64,000 nucleotides of DNA from Candidatus Synoicihabitans palmerolidicus. GTDB taxonomy: Bacteria; Verrucomicrobiota; Verrucomicrobiia; Opitutales; Opitutaceae. Positions 29,625 through 38,740 of the stretch are shown here, piece after piece; the stretch's first letter is position 1; each line of letters begins with the position of its first letter. The notes under the pieces were generated by a model. That model saw only the letters and a program-made list of their open reading frames with translations. It ran no database searches and had not been told where the DNA came from. A program made the translations under genes and the position numbers. Location: the NCBI GenBank assembly GCA_020809425.1, contig JAGGDC010000001.1, positions 1,687,001 through 1,751,000 of the forward strand, written 5' to 3'.

Positions 29625-30704
29625 ATGTCGCTGACTGATTACGGATGGAATCAAGACTGGGCCACCGCCTTCGCCCCCCACGCTGAAGCCGGCTACGAGC
29701 CCGCACGCGTGGTCTGCGAACTGCGCCGTAAGTTCTACGCCGTCCAGGACGAGGAGCGGGAATGGCTCGGCGAATGCGGCGGCAACTTCTTCCACCGTCA
29801 CGCCCTCACCAGCGCCTTCCCTTCCGTCGGCGACTGGGTCGCCATCAGCCGCCGCCCCAACGAGAGTCGCGTCGATATCCACGCCGTCCTGCCCCGCCGT
29901 AGCAAATTCTCCCGCCGCGCCGCCGGCGAAGAACAAAACGAGCAGATCGTCGCCGCCAATATCGACGCCGTCCTCCTCGTCTCCGGTCTCGATCGCAACT
30001 ACAACCCCGCCCGTATCCAACGCTTCCTCGTCGCCGCCCGCGAAAGCGGCGCCGAACCGATCATCGTGCTCAACAAGTGTGACGTGCACCCTGATCCCGC
30101 CGCCGTGCAAAAGGAAATCGAGTCCCTTCTTCCCGGCATCCGTGTTTTCCTCACCAGCACCGTGCGCCGCAAAGGCCTCGCCGCCCTCAGAAAACTCGCT
30201 CGCCCCGGCATCACCCTCGCCCTGCTGGGCTCCTCCGGCGTCGGTAAATCCACCCTCGCCAACGCCCTCTCCCGAGACGACTTCCTCCCCACTGGGGACG
30301 TACGCGAAAAGGACAGTAAAGGCCGCCACACCACCACCCGCCGCGAACTCGTCCGCACTCCCTCCGGCGCCCTGCTCATCGACACCCCCGGCCTGCGCGA
30401 ACTTCAACTCTGGGACGTCGAAGACGGCGTTGCCGAAGCCTTCGCCGACATCGTCGCCCTCGCGCTCCAATGCCGTTTCTCGAACTGTCACCACCAGAAG
30501 GAGCCCGACTGCGCCGTGCAAACTGCCCTCGCCGACGGATCCCTTGCCGCCGAACGCTACGCGCACTACCTGAAGCTCACGCAAGAGCACAATCTCAAGC
30601 CCATCGCCCACAAAACCGCCCGCGCCATGGCCAACAAACCCGGCTGGCGCCAAAAAGCCTTCGCCCCCAAACGCGGCGGCCGCCGCATCACCCCCGACGA
30701 CTAA
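29625..30704 (+). CDS. rsgA: Ribosome biogenesis GTPase RsgA
   Basis: A circularly permuted GTPase that matures the 30S subunit. The N-terminal OB fold (about residues 25-100) includes FPSVGDWVAISRRPNESRVD. The G domain order G4-G1-G3 is seen: LNKCDVHPDP (about residue 148), LLGSSGVGKSTLANAL (Walker A near residue 205) and LIDTPGLREL. The C-terminal zinc site is CRFSNCHHQKEPDC. The ATG at 29625 is chosen over upstream in-frame codons because SLTDYGWN begins the conserved sequence. 359 residues, intact, no frameshift. It appears to stand alone. Confidence 0.93.
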   Translation: MSLTDYGWNQDWATAFAPHAEAGYEPARVVCELRRKFYAVQDEEREWLGECGGNFFHRHALTSAFPSVGDWVAISRRPNESRVDIHAVLPRRSKFSRRAAGEEQNEQIVAANIDAVLLVSGLDRNYNPARIQRFLVAARESGAEPIIVLNKCDVHPDPAAVQKEIESLLPGIRVFLTSTVRRKGLAALRKLARPGITLALLGSSGVGKSTLANALSRDDFLPTGDVREKDSKGRHTTTRRELVRTPSGALLIDTPGLRELQLWDVEDGVAEAFADIVALALQCRFSNCHHQKEPDCAVQTALADGSLAAERYAHYLKLTQEHNLKPIAHKTARAMANKPGWRQKAFAPKRGGRRITPDD

Positions 30705-30734
30705 CCCCGCCCCCAACCCTTCCCCTCCACAAAC

Positions 30735-30749
30735 TAACCAAGGTGGTTA
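30735..30749. repeat. TAACCA-N3-TGGTTA palindrome
   Basis: Same arms as 13284-13298, with spacer AGG. It lies 30 bases after the rsgA stop, where it could form a weak hairpin. A related TGGTT-ATA-AACCA is at 30848-30860. Confidence 0.55.
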
Positions 30750-30917
30750 AAACTCCCCCAGCGCCGCCTCCAACATCATTAGGCCAAAACCCTTCCCTCT
30801 CCACCTTCGGCGCGTAGCCAGCAGGCGAAGCCATCTGTATCCATTCGTGGTTATAAACCAGCCCAGCCTCTCAGTTTTCTCTATCCTGTGGCATCCGCTC
30901 TTGAAGCACTCGAATCC

Positions 30918-31854
30918 TCACACGATCCGGTTCGCCATCCCGTCCGTTTCGTTGGCCTCAAACGCCGCCAGATTATCCAAAAAGTGCGCCACGATCGCGT
31001 CATCCTGATCTGACCGCCCGCCGCCCGTATGCGGCGTGATATAGCAGTTCTTCGTGCGCCACAATTGAGGCGAAGCCGGCAACGGCTCCGGGTCCATCAC
31101 ATCCAGATAGGCCGCATCCAGCTGCCCCGATTCCAACGCCTCCATCAACGCGTTCTGATCCACGGTCGGTCCACGGCCGATGTTATAAAACCGCGCCCCT
31201 CCCCGCTTCAGCAGCGCCAGCCGCCGCCGGTTCACAAACCCCACCGTGGCTTCACTCTCCGGCAAAATATTAATCAAATGATCCACCTTCGGCAGCACCG
31301 CACTGAGTTTCTCCTCCGCGATTACATGCACGCCCGATTCACTGTAAGTCCGGCGCCGCAATGCATAGATCTTCATTCCAAACGGCTTCAACAGCTCCAC
31401 CAAGCGCCGGGCATAACTTCGATGCGGCCCGCTGCGGATAATAATCCCACCCCGGATCCACTTGCTGCTGGTCTCGCCACGAATCCGGCAAACACCGCGA
31501 CAACGCCAGCATCATGGCCAACCAATGCTGTGCACAGGGCTCGCTGAATACACCCGACATGTTGGTGAAAACACCGCCCCGATCGCGCAACGTTTCCTTA
31601 AATTCCGGTGTGTCATAACGTGCGTATCCCGCCGTCGTTACCTCCAACCAACGCAACCCCTCCAACCGCCGACACTGGTCCGCATCCGGCTGCCCGAGCG
31701 CTACGTCCGCCGCGTTCAGACTCTCATCCTCTCCGCCCGCATCCAACACCGAAGCACTGCTCTGGCTCGCCCACACCAACCGGTGTCCGCGCTCCGCCAG
31801 TTCATGTTCCAATCGTTTCGTCGCCTTCTCGTTGCACCAAATTGTCAAACTCAT
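30918..31854 (-). pseudogene. D-isomer 2-hydroxyacid dehydrogenase, Rossmann glycine motif deleted
   Basis: An NAD-dependent oxidoreductase of the SerA/GyaR group. From ATG 31854 the N-terminal catalytic half includes RWLEVTTAGYARYDTPEFKE and MSGVFSEPCAQHWLAMMLAL. The C-terminal half has LVELLKPFGMKIYALRRR, VDHLINILPESEATVGFVNR, GARFYNIGRGPTVDQNALME and CYITPHTGGG, with the catalytic His. Between them, near 31400-31440, the strand and turn that should hold GxGxxG are missing and the frame changes. The enzyme could not bind NAD. The stop at 30918 is in frame with the second half. Confidence 0.8.
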
Positions 31855-31883
31855 GGGAAAATTCTCCGTTAGACCACTACTCC

Positions 31884-32444
31884 TCACTCGGACTCACTAA
31901 ACGCACACAACGTGTGTATCGGTAGCCCACTCTGCCGCAGACGCTGCGAGCCCCTCAACTCCGGCAAATCAATGATCGCCGCCGCCCCCACGACCGTCGC
32001 CCCGATCTGCTTCAAGAGCTTGTGTGCTGCCAGTAACGTACCTCCGGTCGCGATCATATCATCCACCACCACCACCAGCAGCACCCGCGCTTCCGGCGCA
32101 CAGGCATCCTCATTGATCTCGATCGTGGCCGACCCGTATTCCAGCGTGTAGTCCTCCGAAACCGTCCTATACGGCAGTTTCCCCTTCTTGCGCACCAGCG
32201 CGAAGGGCTTGTGCAACTGGTAGGACAACGCCCCTCCGATAATAAATCCGCGCGCATCAATCGCCGCGATCACGTCCACGCCGAGCTGCGTGCAATCCAG
32301 CGAAAACGCCTCAATCATCACCCGAAACGCCTCCGGATCGTTAAACAACGTCGTCACGTCGCGAAAATCCCCCCCGGGCTGGGACCAATGCGACACCGTG
32401 CGCACACGAGCCTTGAGATAGTCAGATAGACGGGTGGATTCCAT
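31884..32444 (-). CDS. apt: Adenine phosphoribosyltransferase
   Basis: A purine salvage enzyme converting adenine and PRPP to AMP. Intact, 186 residues. The type I PRTase fold is visible: QPGGDFRDVTTLFNDPEAF near residue 22, DVIAAIDARGFIIGGALSYQ, LVRKKGKLPYRTVSEDYTLE, and the PRPP loop VVVVDDMIATGGTLLAAHKL around residues 121-140. Usual homologues have a slightly different phosphate loop, but the two acidic residues and TGGT are kept. It lies 29 bases upstream of the dehydrogenase, on the same strand. Confidence 0.92.
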   Translation of the reverse strand: MESTRLSDYLKARVRTVSHWSQPGGDFRDVTTLFNDPEAFRVMIEAFSLDCTQLGVDVIAAIDARGFIIGGALSYQLHKPFALVRKKGKLPYRTVSEDYTLEYGSATIEINEDACAPEARVLLVVVVDDMIATGGTLLAAHKLLKQIGATVVGAAAIIDLPELRGSQRLRQSGLPIHTLCAFSESE

Positions 32445-32539
32445 GGATAAGAGAAAACGAGGGCCTCAGAACATGCCGCGCCCTTCCCCGGCCCCGCAAG
32501 GCAAACCCGGTCCGGCCTGCCTTCCGCGCTCCTACGCGT

Positions 32540-33793
32540 TCGGCCCCCACTCGGCCGCCGCCGCCCCGCCCAGGCATTCAACGCCGCCAATGGCATCACT
32601 TGCGCATGATTCACCCGGCCTTGCTCGTCGAGCAATCCCGTCGTCAACGGGCCCCGCGTCGCCAAATCCCCCCCCCCACATGCTGGGCCCACGCATAGCC
32701 GACCACCGTAGACTCAACCAACATCGCGTGCCCACGCACCCGCCCACTTGTGATCATGCGTTCCAAGGCGCTCAGTCCGGGCGGCTCATCGGGGCCCACT
32801 TCGGCCGCCCTCTCACACCAATTAAATTTCCATACCAACTCGGGCACCGCCCCCCGCCCCATCCCGGGTCCGACACCAACACCACATCCCCCACAGTCCC
32901 CGCGCATTCTCGCACCACCGCCGGCGTATTCGCCCCCACCGGCGCACACGCCACCAAACGCCCGGGATCCGCCCGTCGCACCGCTTCCGTCACGACTCGA
33001 TGGTAACGCTGCCAAACTCCCGCGTAAACCGGCTCAACTCCGCCCGATACGCCCGCGAGTCCAACACTTCGTCTTCCTGCGTCATCTGCCGCAACGACTC
33101 CTTGTTGGGTAATCTCACCCCCCAATCTGCTGCCAATTGCACCAACCCTCCGGTCCGTGTCGCCAAAACAAACTCCCACGCCGCGTGATACGCCGCATAC
33201 CCCGGATCCAAACTCAAACACACTTGCAAGAGTCCCGGTCGCAACAACGGTCCGCCCCCCCCCGGACTGGGGCTTCCAGCTGAGCTCATCGTCGCAGACA
33301 TAGGCCGCCAGACTCGCCGTCGCCACCACCGCCTCCACCCGTGCCTGCGCCGCCTTTGCTCATCGCGGATCCAACACATCCGGCAACTGAATCCCCGCTT
33401 TGTAAATCAGCCCGCCTCCCGCCTTGCGCAGATTCAACGCCACCACATGCGGCCTCCCCCGATTGCAAAAGGCCTCCGCCACCGGCGGCACCAAAAGATC
33501 GAACCCCCACTTCGCCAAACCCGACAGCACCGGCTCATTTCCCACCGACTGCGTCACCCCATGGATCCCGGTCACCATTCGCGGACCCCTTACAGGATCC
33601 ACCCACCACCACTCCCCCGTCCGGGTCTGCCCAATACGGTGTCGATCAACGCCCCCCGCCAGGCATCAGCCTTGAACTCAGACAGCGCGGGCGGCGCAAT
33701 TTTTGGTAACGTAACAACAGACGGAACTTCGTCAGACACGCCCACCCAACCTGACGCCTCCCCCCTCAAAGGAAAGTCCGAAAACACCTCCAT
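32540..33793 (-). pseudogene. Glycoside-hydrolase-like gene, heavily frameshifted
   Basis: Readable pieces in all three frames of the minus strand can be ordered into one protein: MEVFSDFPLRGEASGWVGVS, WVDPVRGPRMVTGIHGVTQS, CNRGRPHVVALNLRKAGGG, LSLDPGYAAYHAAWEFVLAT, LPNKESLRQMTQEDEVLDSR, YRAELSRFTREFG, ADPGRLVACAPVGANTPAVV and PLTTGLLDEQGRVNHAQ. The arrangement (TIM-barrel-like strands and a domain inserted before a second half) suggests an agarase or beta-galactosidase-like enzyme, but I cannot place the family. At least five frame changes. It could equally be several decayed fragments. Confidence 0.45.
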
Positions 33794-33836
33794 CCCCAGA
33801 TCAACCCAAGAGAAAGAGCGCCCGTCTGCCTGGTCT

Positions 33837-34445
33837 CTACTGCGGTCGTTCCACCACGAACCGGTCCCGCGTCGTGCAGTAGTCATCACCGCCCATCCGC
33901 CCGATCAAATCCAACTTCGCCGGATCCACCCGCCCATTCGCATCCAACACCTCATCCGCCACGTGCGCACAATGTATCCGCCCAAACACCACGTTGGCCA
34001 TCCCGGGGGCATCCCCCTGCTTCACGATCTGCTGCAACGTGCACTCAAACGCCACCCGCGCCGCGCGCACCCGCGGCGGCTTCACTCGCTCACTCGCCGC
34101 CGCCTCAATGCCAAAATGCGCAAACTCACTTTCCCCATATGGTAACGGGGCCGCCGAGTTGTTCATCGCCGCCACCAAATTCTCCGATACCAGGTTCACC
34201 ACAAATTCCCCCGTCGCCTCTATATTGCGTAACGTATCCTTCGCCGTGCCGTCCACCTTCGTCACCGGGACAAACATCAACGTCGGCGGACGCGAGGTGA
34301 TCCCGTTGAAAAACGAAAACGGCGCCAGATTTACCTGCCCCTCCGCTCCCATCGTTGACACCCACGCAATCGGCCGCGGCACGATCGTTGAAATCATCCA
34401 TTGATACGCGTGGCGGGATTCGAGCTTCGCAAAGTCCAATAACAT
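33837..34445 (-). CDS. Flavin reductase-like FMN-binding protein
   Basis: An intact 202-residue protein of the flavin reductase/flavoredoxin-like group. The start MLLDFAKLESRHAYQWMIST at 34445 is chosen because the family begins there. Conserved features: STIVPRPIAWVSTMGAEGQV (FMN phosphate region near residue 25), NLAPFSFFNGITSRPPTLMF, KDTLRNIEATGEFVVNLVSE, and the late GRMGGDDYCTTRDRF that closes such proteins. It would bind FMN and reduce it or use it as a cofactor. Oriented divergently from the S26-like lipoprotein gene. Confidence 0.85.
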   Translation of the reverse strand: MLLDFAKLESRHAYQWMISTIVPRPIAWVSTMGAEGQVNLAPFSFFNGITSRPPTLMFVPVTKVDGTAKDTLRNIEATGEFVVNLVSENLVAAMNNSAAPLPYGESEFAHFGIEAAASERVKPPRVRAARVAFECTLQQIVKQGDAPGMANVVFGRIHCAHVADEVLDANGRVDPAKLDLIGRMGGDDYCTTRDRFVVERPQ

Positions 34446-34540
34446 CCCCACAATTAGCCCCCATGCCGAGCCGATGCCAACTCGTTTCGCCCACCCTCCT
34501 CCACCTTTTCCCATCTCGCGTGGACCGACTCCTCGAAAGC

Positions 34541-35017
34541 ATGGCGCTCGTGCTGCTCCTCCTCGGCGGCTCCGGCTGCGCCGCCCCCTCGCTCACCGTC
34601 ACCGTGCCGCTTATCGAAACCTTGCAGATCGCCGATCCCGCCACCCCGCGCCGTGAGATCGACCGGACCCTCAATCAACGCGCCGACGCCTTCGCCGCCC
34701 GCCACCCCGACGCCCGCGCCTGGAAAGGTCAGGGGCTGTCCATGCAACCCCTCATTCCCCCCCGACGCCTTGATCGTTACCGAAAAATCCCCTACCCCGA
34801 ATTGAAAGCCGGCCAGGTCGTGCTCTTCACCGGACGCCAAGGCCAGCTCGTTGCCCACGCCCTCGTCAAATTCACCCGCCAAGGCTGGCTCACCACGGGC
34901 GTCAATCCCCGCAGCAAGATCGATCCCACTCGCGTCACCACCATCAACTACATCGGGGTCGTCACTGCCGCCTTCACGGCCTCCCTGCCTCCCCGTTCGA
35001 GTTCGCTCGCTCCCTGA
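34541..35017 (+). CDS. Lipoprotein with signal-peptidase-like (S24/S26) fold
   Basis: 158 residues from the ATG at 34541. An N-terminal lipobox (LLLLGGSGC, Cys near residue 13) predicts lipid anchoring. After ~45 residues, WKGQGLSMQPLIPPRRLDRY matches the GxSMxP element around the catalytic Ser of S26 peptidases. GQVVLFTGRQGQLVAHALVK then matches the beta strand that precedes the usual Lys or the later His. No clear catalytic Lys was found, so it may be a non-peptidase relative. Intact. It lies 27 bases upstream of the next gene. Confidence 0.6.
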   Translation: MALVLLLLGGSGCAAPSLTVTVPLIETLQIADPATPRREIDRTLNQRADAFAARHPDARAWKGQGLSMQPLIPPRRLDRYRKIPYPELKAGQVVLFTGRQGQLVAHALVKFTRQGWLTTGVNPRSKIDPTRVTTINYIGVVTAAFTASLPPRSSSLAP

Positions 35018-35044
35018 TCCGCGTCAGTGCAGCGTGCCGCTCCC

Positions 35045-35565
35045 ATGTCCACCCGACCCTCCCCACCGCCCACCGCCCCCACACCGCCCGCCCCCTGGCG
35101 AGCCGGTCTCGATGGCGCCCGCGCGAACCTGCTCCCTGGCCTTGTCCTCCAAGCCGCCGCCCTCACCCTCGTGCTGGGCTACTACTACACTACGCGCCCG
35201 GGGTCGAGGGACTCGCCCTACGCGACCGCCTCGGTCTCGGCTACAGCATGGCCGCCACCGCCATATTCGGCGGCATCATCCCTTGGATCTACCTGCGGCT
35301 CATGCCCGCCACCCGCTCGCGTTACAACGCGACCCAAGGCCTCGGTCTCACTGCTTTCTGGGCCGTCAAGGACCTCGAAGTGCATGCCCTTTACGCCACC
35401 CTCGCCTGGCTCGTCGGCACCCAACCCACCGTCGGCAACGTCCTCCTGAAATCCGCCCTCGCCCAGTTCGTTTATGGCCCGCGCTGGGCGGTTCCCGGCA
35501 TGTGGCTCGGCTACCAATGGATCGAAAACAAATTCAACTTCGCCCAGCTACTGCGGTCCGAGTAG
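35045..35565 (+). pseudogene. Membrane protein, distant Mpv17-like, one frameshift
   Basis: It starts MSTRPSPPPTAPTPPAPWR at 35045, then GARANLLPGLVLQAAALTLV and a shift near 35195. It continues LGLGYSMAATAIFGGIIPW, LTAFWAVKDLEVHALYATLA, NVLLKSALAQFVYGPRWAVP and MWLGYQWIENKFNFAQ. The final W-x(3)-P-x(2)-W pattern and four hydrophobic segments resemble the Mpv17/PMP22 channel family at low similarity. Function unknown. Confidence 0.55.
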
Positions 35566-35793
35566 ACTCAATCCATCGTTCACCGTCGCACCCGCTTCGC
35601 CGTCGGAGCGTCGGGAAATTCCTGCCGTCACCGCATCGCCCCCATCCGTTCATCCAACTCCTCAGCCCTCAACTCGACATGCCCTGGGCTCGCCAATTAA
35701 TCGGTTAAACTCCGCCATTCAGTGCGCCCAAGCCGACAGCGCCGGGCCGACTTTGAACGCATTACGTTACAAAGGCCTTTCCGCCCACCGCCT

Positions 35794-37111
35794 TCACCCG
35801 AGCACGAAGCGGAACAGGACCACCACCACGATGCCCGTAACTCCGACAATTCCCGATGCCAGCGTGACCAACCGATACCCCGGTCCGACCGTCAGTCCGG
35901 ACAACTGAGTGATCACCCAGAAATAACTGTCGTTCACATGCGAGACCGTCATCGATCCCGCCCCGAGCGCCAGCACGGGCAACGGCACCGCCGTCGGTTC
36001 CGCTAGTCCCAACACCGTCATCAATGGCGCCATCAACGACGCCGTGGTCACAATCGCCACCGTTGACGACCCCTGCGCCGTCTTCAACCCCGCCGCGACC
36101 AGAAAGGGTAATATAATGTTGAACCGTCCGAGGTCCATCGGGGCCAATCCATCACCGATGACCTCCGCCTGCGGCGTTGCTCGCAGCACGGCCCAAAACG
36201 CACCTCCCGCTCCCGTGACCAACACGATCGCACCCGCGCTGCGCAACGCCTCGCTGGACCATTCGCCCAGCTGCACCAGTCCGTGACCACGGGCCAACCC
36301 CAGCGCGAGCAAAGCCCCGACGAGTAACGCCACATTGGGATCGCCCAACCATGCCATCACGGTAGCCCAACTCACACCCGTCTCACCGGGCCAGAACGAC
36401 CGCATCGCGATCAATCCCACCGGCAGCATGATAGGTGCAAACGCGGTAACCCATGAGGTCCCTGATTCCGCGCCTCCCGGATCGATCGCTCGCGCCAAGG
36501 GAGGCTCGATATACCAACGCCGCCCCGCCCACGCCGCCGCAATCACGACCCCGGCCACCACCAACCCCAAGGCAATCACCCGCCCCAAATCAGCATTCAA
36601 CGCTTCCGCCGCCGCCACCGAGCCGGGCGTCGGAGGCACCAGGCAATGCGTGGCATATAGTCCCATGCTCAACGCCACGGCCAAAGCCGCCATCGACTCT
36701 TTTGCCCGCAGGACCAGCGATCGCACGAGCGGCGACAATACGACGTACCCAGAATCACAGAACACCGGCACCGACACCACGCCCCCCCGTCAATCCCATC
36801 GCTAAAATCGTACGGTTGCGTCCGACCAGTTTGAGTACCACATTGGTCATCACCACGGCGGCACCGGTCTGCTCAAGCACCGCGCCTATGATGCAGCCGC
36901 AAGCAATGACAATACCAATGCCCGCGACCGTCTGGCCGAGACCACCAGTGATGAGGCTGATCGTCGCTGTCGGATTCAACCCCGAGGCCACTCCAAACCC
37001 GCCCGCCCCCAACAGCAGGGCCAAAAACGGAGGCAGCCGCCACCGGGTCGTGGCCACCACAATGAAGGCAACCGTGAGGTGTAAAAAAATGACCGACGTG
37101 ATGGCGTTCAT
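35794..37111 (-). pseudogene. Gluconate:H+ symporter family (GntP) permease, one frameshift
   Basis: An inner-membrane sugar-acid permease with about 12 hydrophobic segments. Start MNAITSVIFLHLTVAFIVVA with ATG at 37109-37111. Family features: GLGQTVAGIGIVIACGCIIG, VVSVPVFCDSGYVVLSPL, ATHCLVPPTPGSVAAAEALN, LKTAQGSSTVAIVTTASLMA and VSHVNDSYFWVITQLSG. The frame breaks at the C7 run at 36781-36787, exactly between LAMGLTGG and VVSVPVF. No gluconate kinase or dehydratase neighbours, so the substrate is uncertain. Confidence 0.85.
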
Positions 37112-37163
37112 CAATGCATACCTTATGCCGCCAATGCGAGCCCGCGTATCCGGCTCACGGCTC

Positions 37164-38736
37164 TCACGCGCGCTCCAGTTTTGAGCGGCCATCTTCGACC
37201 ACCCAGGACGCTCGGGTCTGCAAGGGTGCTCCGGGCCGCGAGACGTAGGGAACGGTGCGGAAATCCGTTCGCCATTGGCGCGGCGTCACCTCGCAGCGGA
37301 CGTAGCCGCGTTCACTGTTGTGATACTTCACCGCCGGGTTCTCCGCCCCCAGCTGCTCGAAGTAGTCGGGCCGATCCACGCCATCGCCACCGGAGGTGAT
37401 CGAGGTGCCCACCAGTTCGACCGCCACCGGTTGACGCGCCCCGGCCTCCCGGTCAAAGTCCCGAGTCAACTCGTTGGCCCAGTTCTTGTGCACGTCCCCG
37501 GTGCGCACGACGGGGTTGGCCACGCCGCAATCGTGCAGGTGCCGCCACACCGCGCGTCGCTCAAACTCGTAACCGGCCCACTTGTCGACATCGACCAACT
37601 CGCCATCACCCGGCCGCAAATCAAGGCGCGTCATCATCACCTGCTGCGCCAACACGTTCCATCGCGCCGCCGACTTCCCCACGCCATCAAAGAGCCATCC
37701 GCGCTGGCGCTCACCGAGCATGGTTCCGGCAGGATCGAGCAGGGCGGGTGCCTCCGCCGGCATCTCGTCACCGTTGCCCGGCTGGTCGGTGCGATACTGC
37801 CGTGTATCCAAAATATGGAACTGCGCCAGTCCGCCAAAATCCGCCCGCCGGAAAAGCTGCAGATTCGGGCCATCGGGTCGCGCGGCGGGTCGCAACGGCA
37901 TGTGTTCACAATAGGCACGGTAGGCCGCCGCTCGCCGCGCCCGGAACTCCGCAAACTGTAACGCTCCGGATACTGCGGCACGAAGGCCGCGTAGTCGTTG
38001 CTGAACTCATGATCGTCCCACGTCACCAACCATGGCGCCATGGCATGCGCCGCCTGCAGGGCCGGATCAGTTTTATAACGGGCGTAGCGCAGGCGGTAGT
38101 CGTCGAGGGTGATCGCCTCGCTCAAACCATGCGGACGCACCGCGTCCCGGGCATCTCCTTTTTCGTAAATATAGTCCCCCAGGTGGGCAATTACATCGAG
38201 GTCCTCCCGCGCCATGTGCTCGTGGGCCGTGTAGTGCCCCACTTCATACTTCTGGCAGGACGCGAAGGAACAACGGAGTCGATCGACCACTTGCCCGGCC
38301 ACCGGCGTCGTGCGCAAACGGCCCACCGGACTCGCTTCGCCGCGCGCCACGAAGCGATACCAATACCAACGATGCGGCGCGAGACCTCGCACTTCCACGT
38401 GCACACTGTGGGCCCAGGCCGAGTCGGCGATCGTCTCGCCCGAGGCCACCAAGCCCTGAAACCTTTCGTCCTCCGACACCTGCCATGCGACCCGAATCGG
38501 TTCGGGCGACAGCCCCCCCCCTCATGGGGGCGGGGAGCCAGTCGGGTCCAAATCACGGTGCCGTCGGGTGTGGGTTCACCCGAGGCGACCCCCAACGAAA
38601 AAGGATAGTCCGACCAACCTGCGGGCCGCTCCGCCCGCAAGCGCGAGCCGAGCAACTCGGAGACCGCCAACACCGCTTCGCCCTGCAGGAAACGGCGTCG
38701 GTCCCATCGCGAGAAGAGCGGGTTAAGGTCGGACAT
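37164..38736 (-). pseudogene. PhoD-like alkaline phosphatase, frameshifted
   Basis: A secreted phosphodiesterase/phosphomonoesterase. From the ATG at 38734-38736 there is a Tat-like start WDRRRFLQGEAVLAVSELLG, then the N-terminal domain YPFSLGVASGEPTPDGTVIW. The catalytic part has FASCQKYEVGHYTAHEHMAR, LDVIAHLGDYIYEKG, APWLVTWDDHEFSNDYAAFV, QFHILDTRQYRTDQP, RWNVLAQQVMMTRLDL and ANPVVRTGDVHKNWANEL, giving the metal-binding Asp, Tyr and His residues. Frame changes occur at the C9 run near 38512-38520 and near 37960. It follows TonB receptor 1, an arrangement seen in phosphate scavenging loci. Its stop lies 53 bases upstream of the permease start. Confidence 0.85.
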
Positions 38737-38740
38737 ATGG

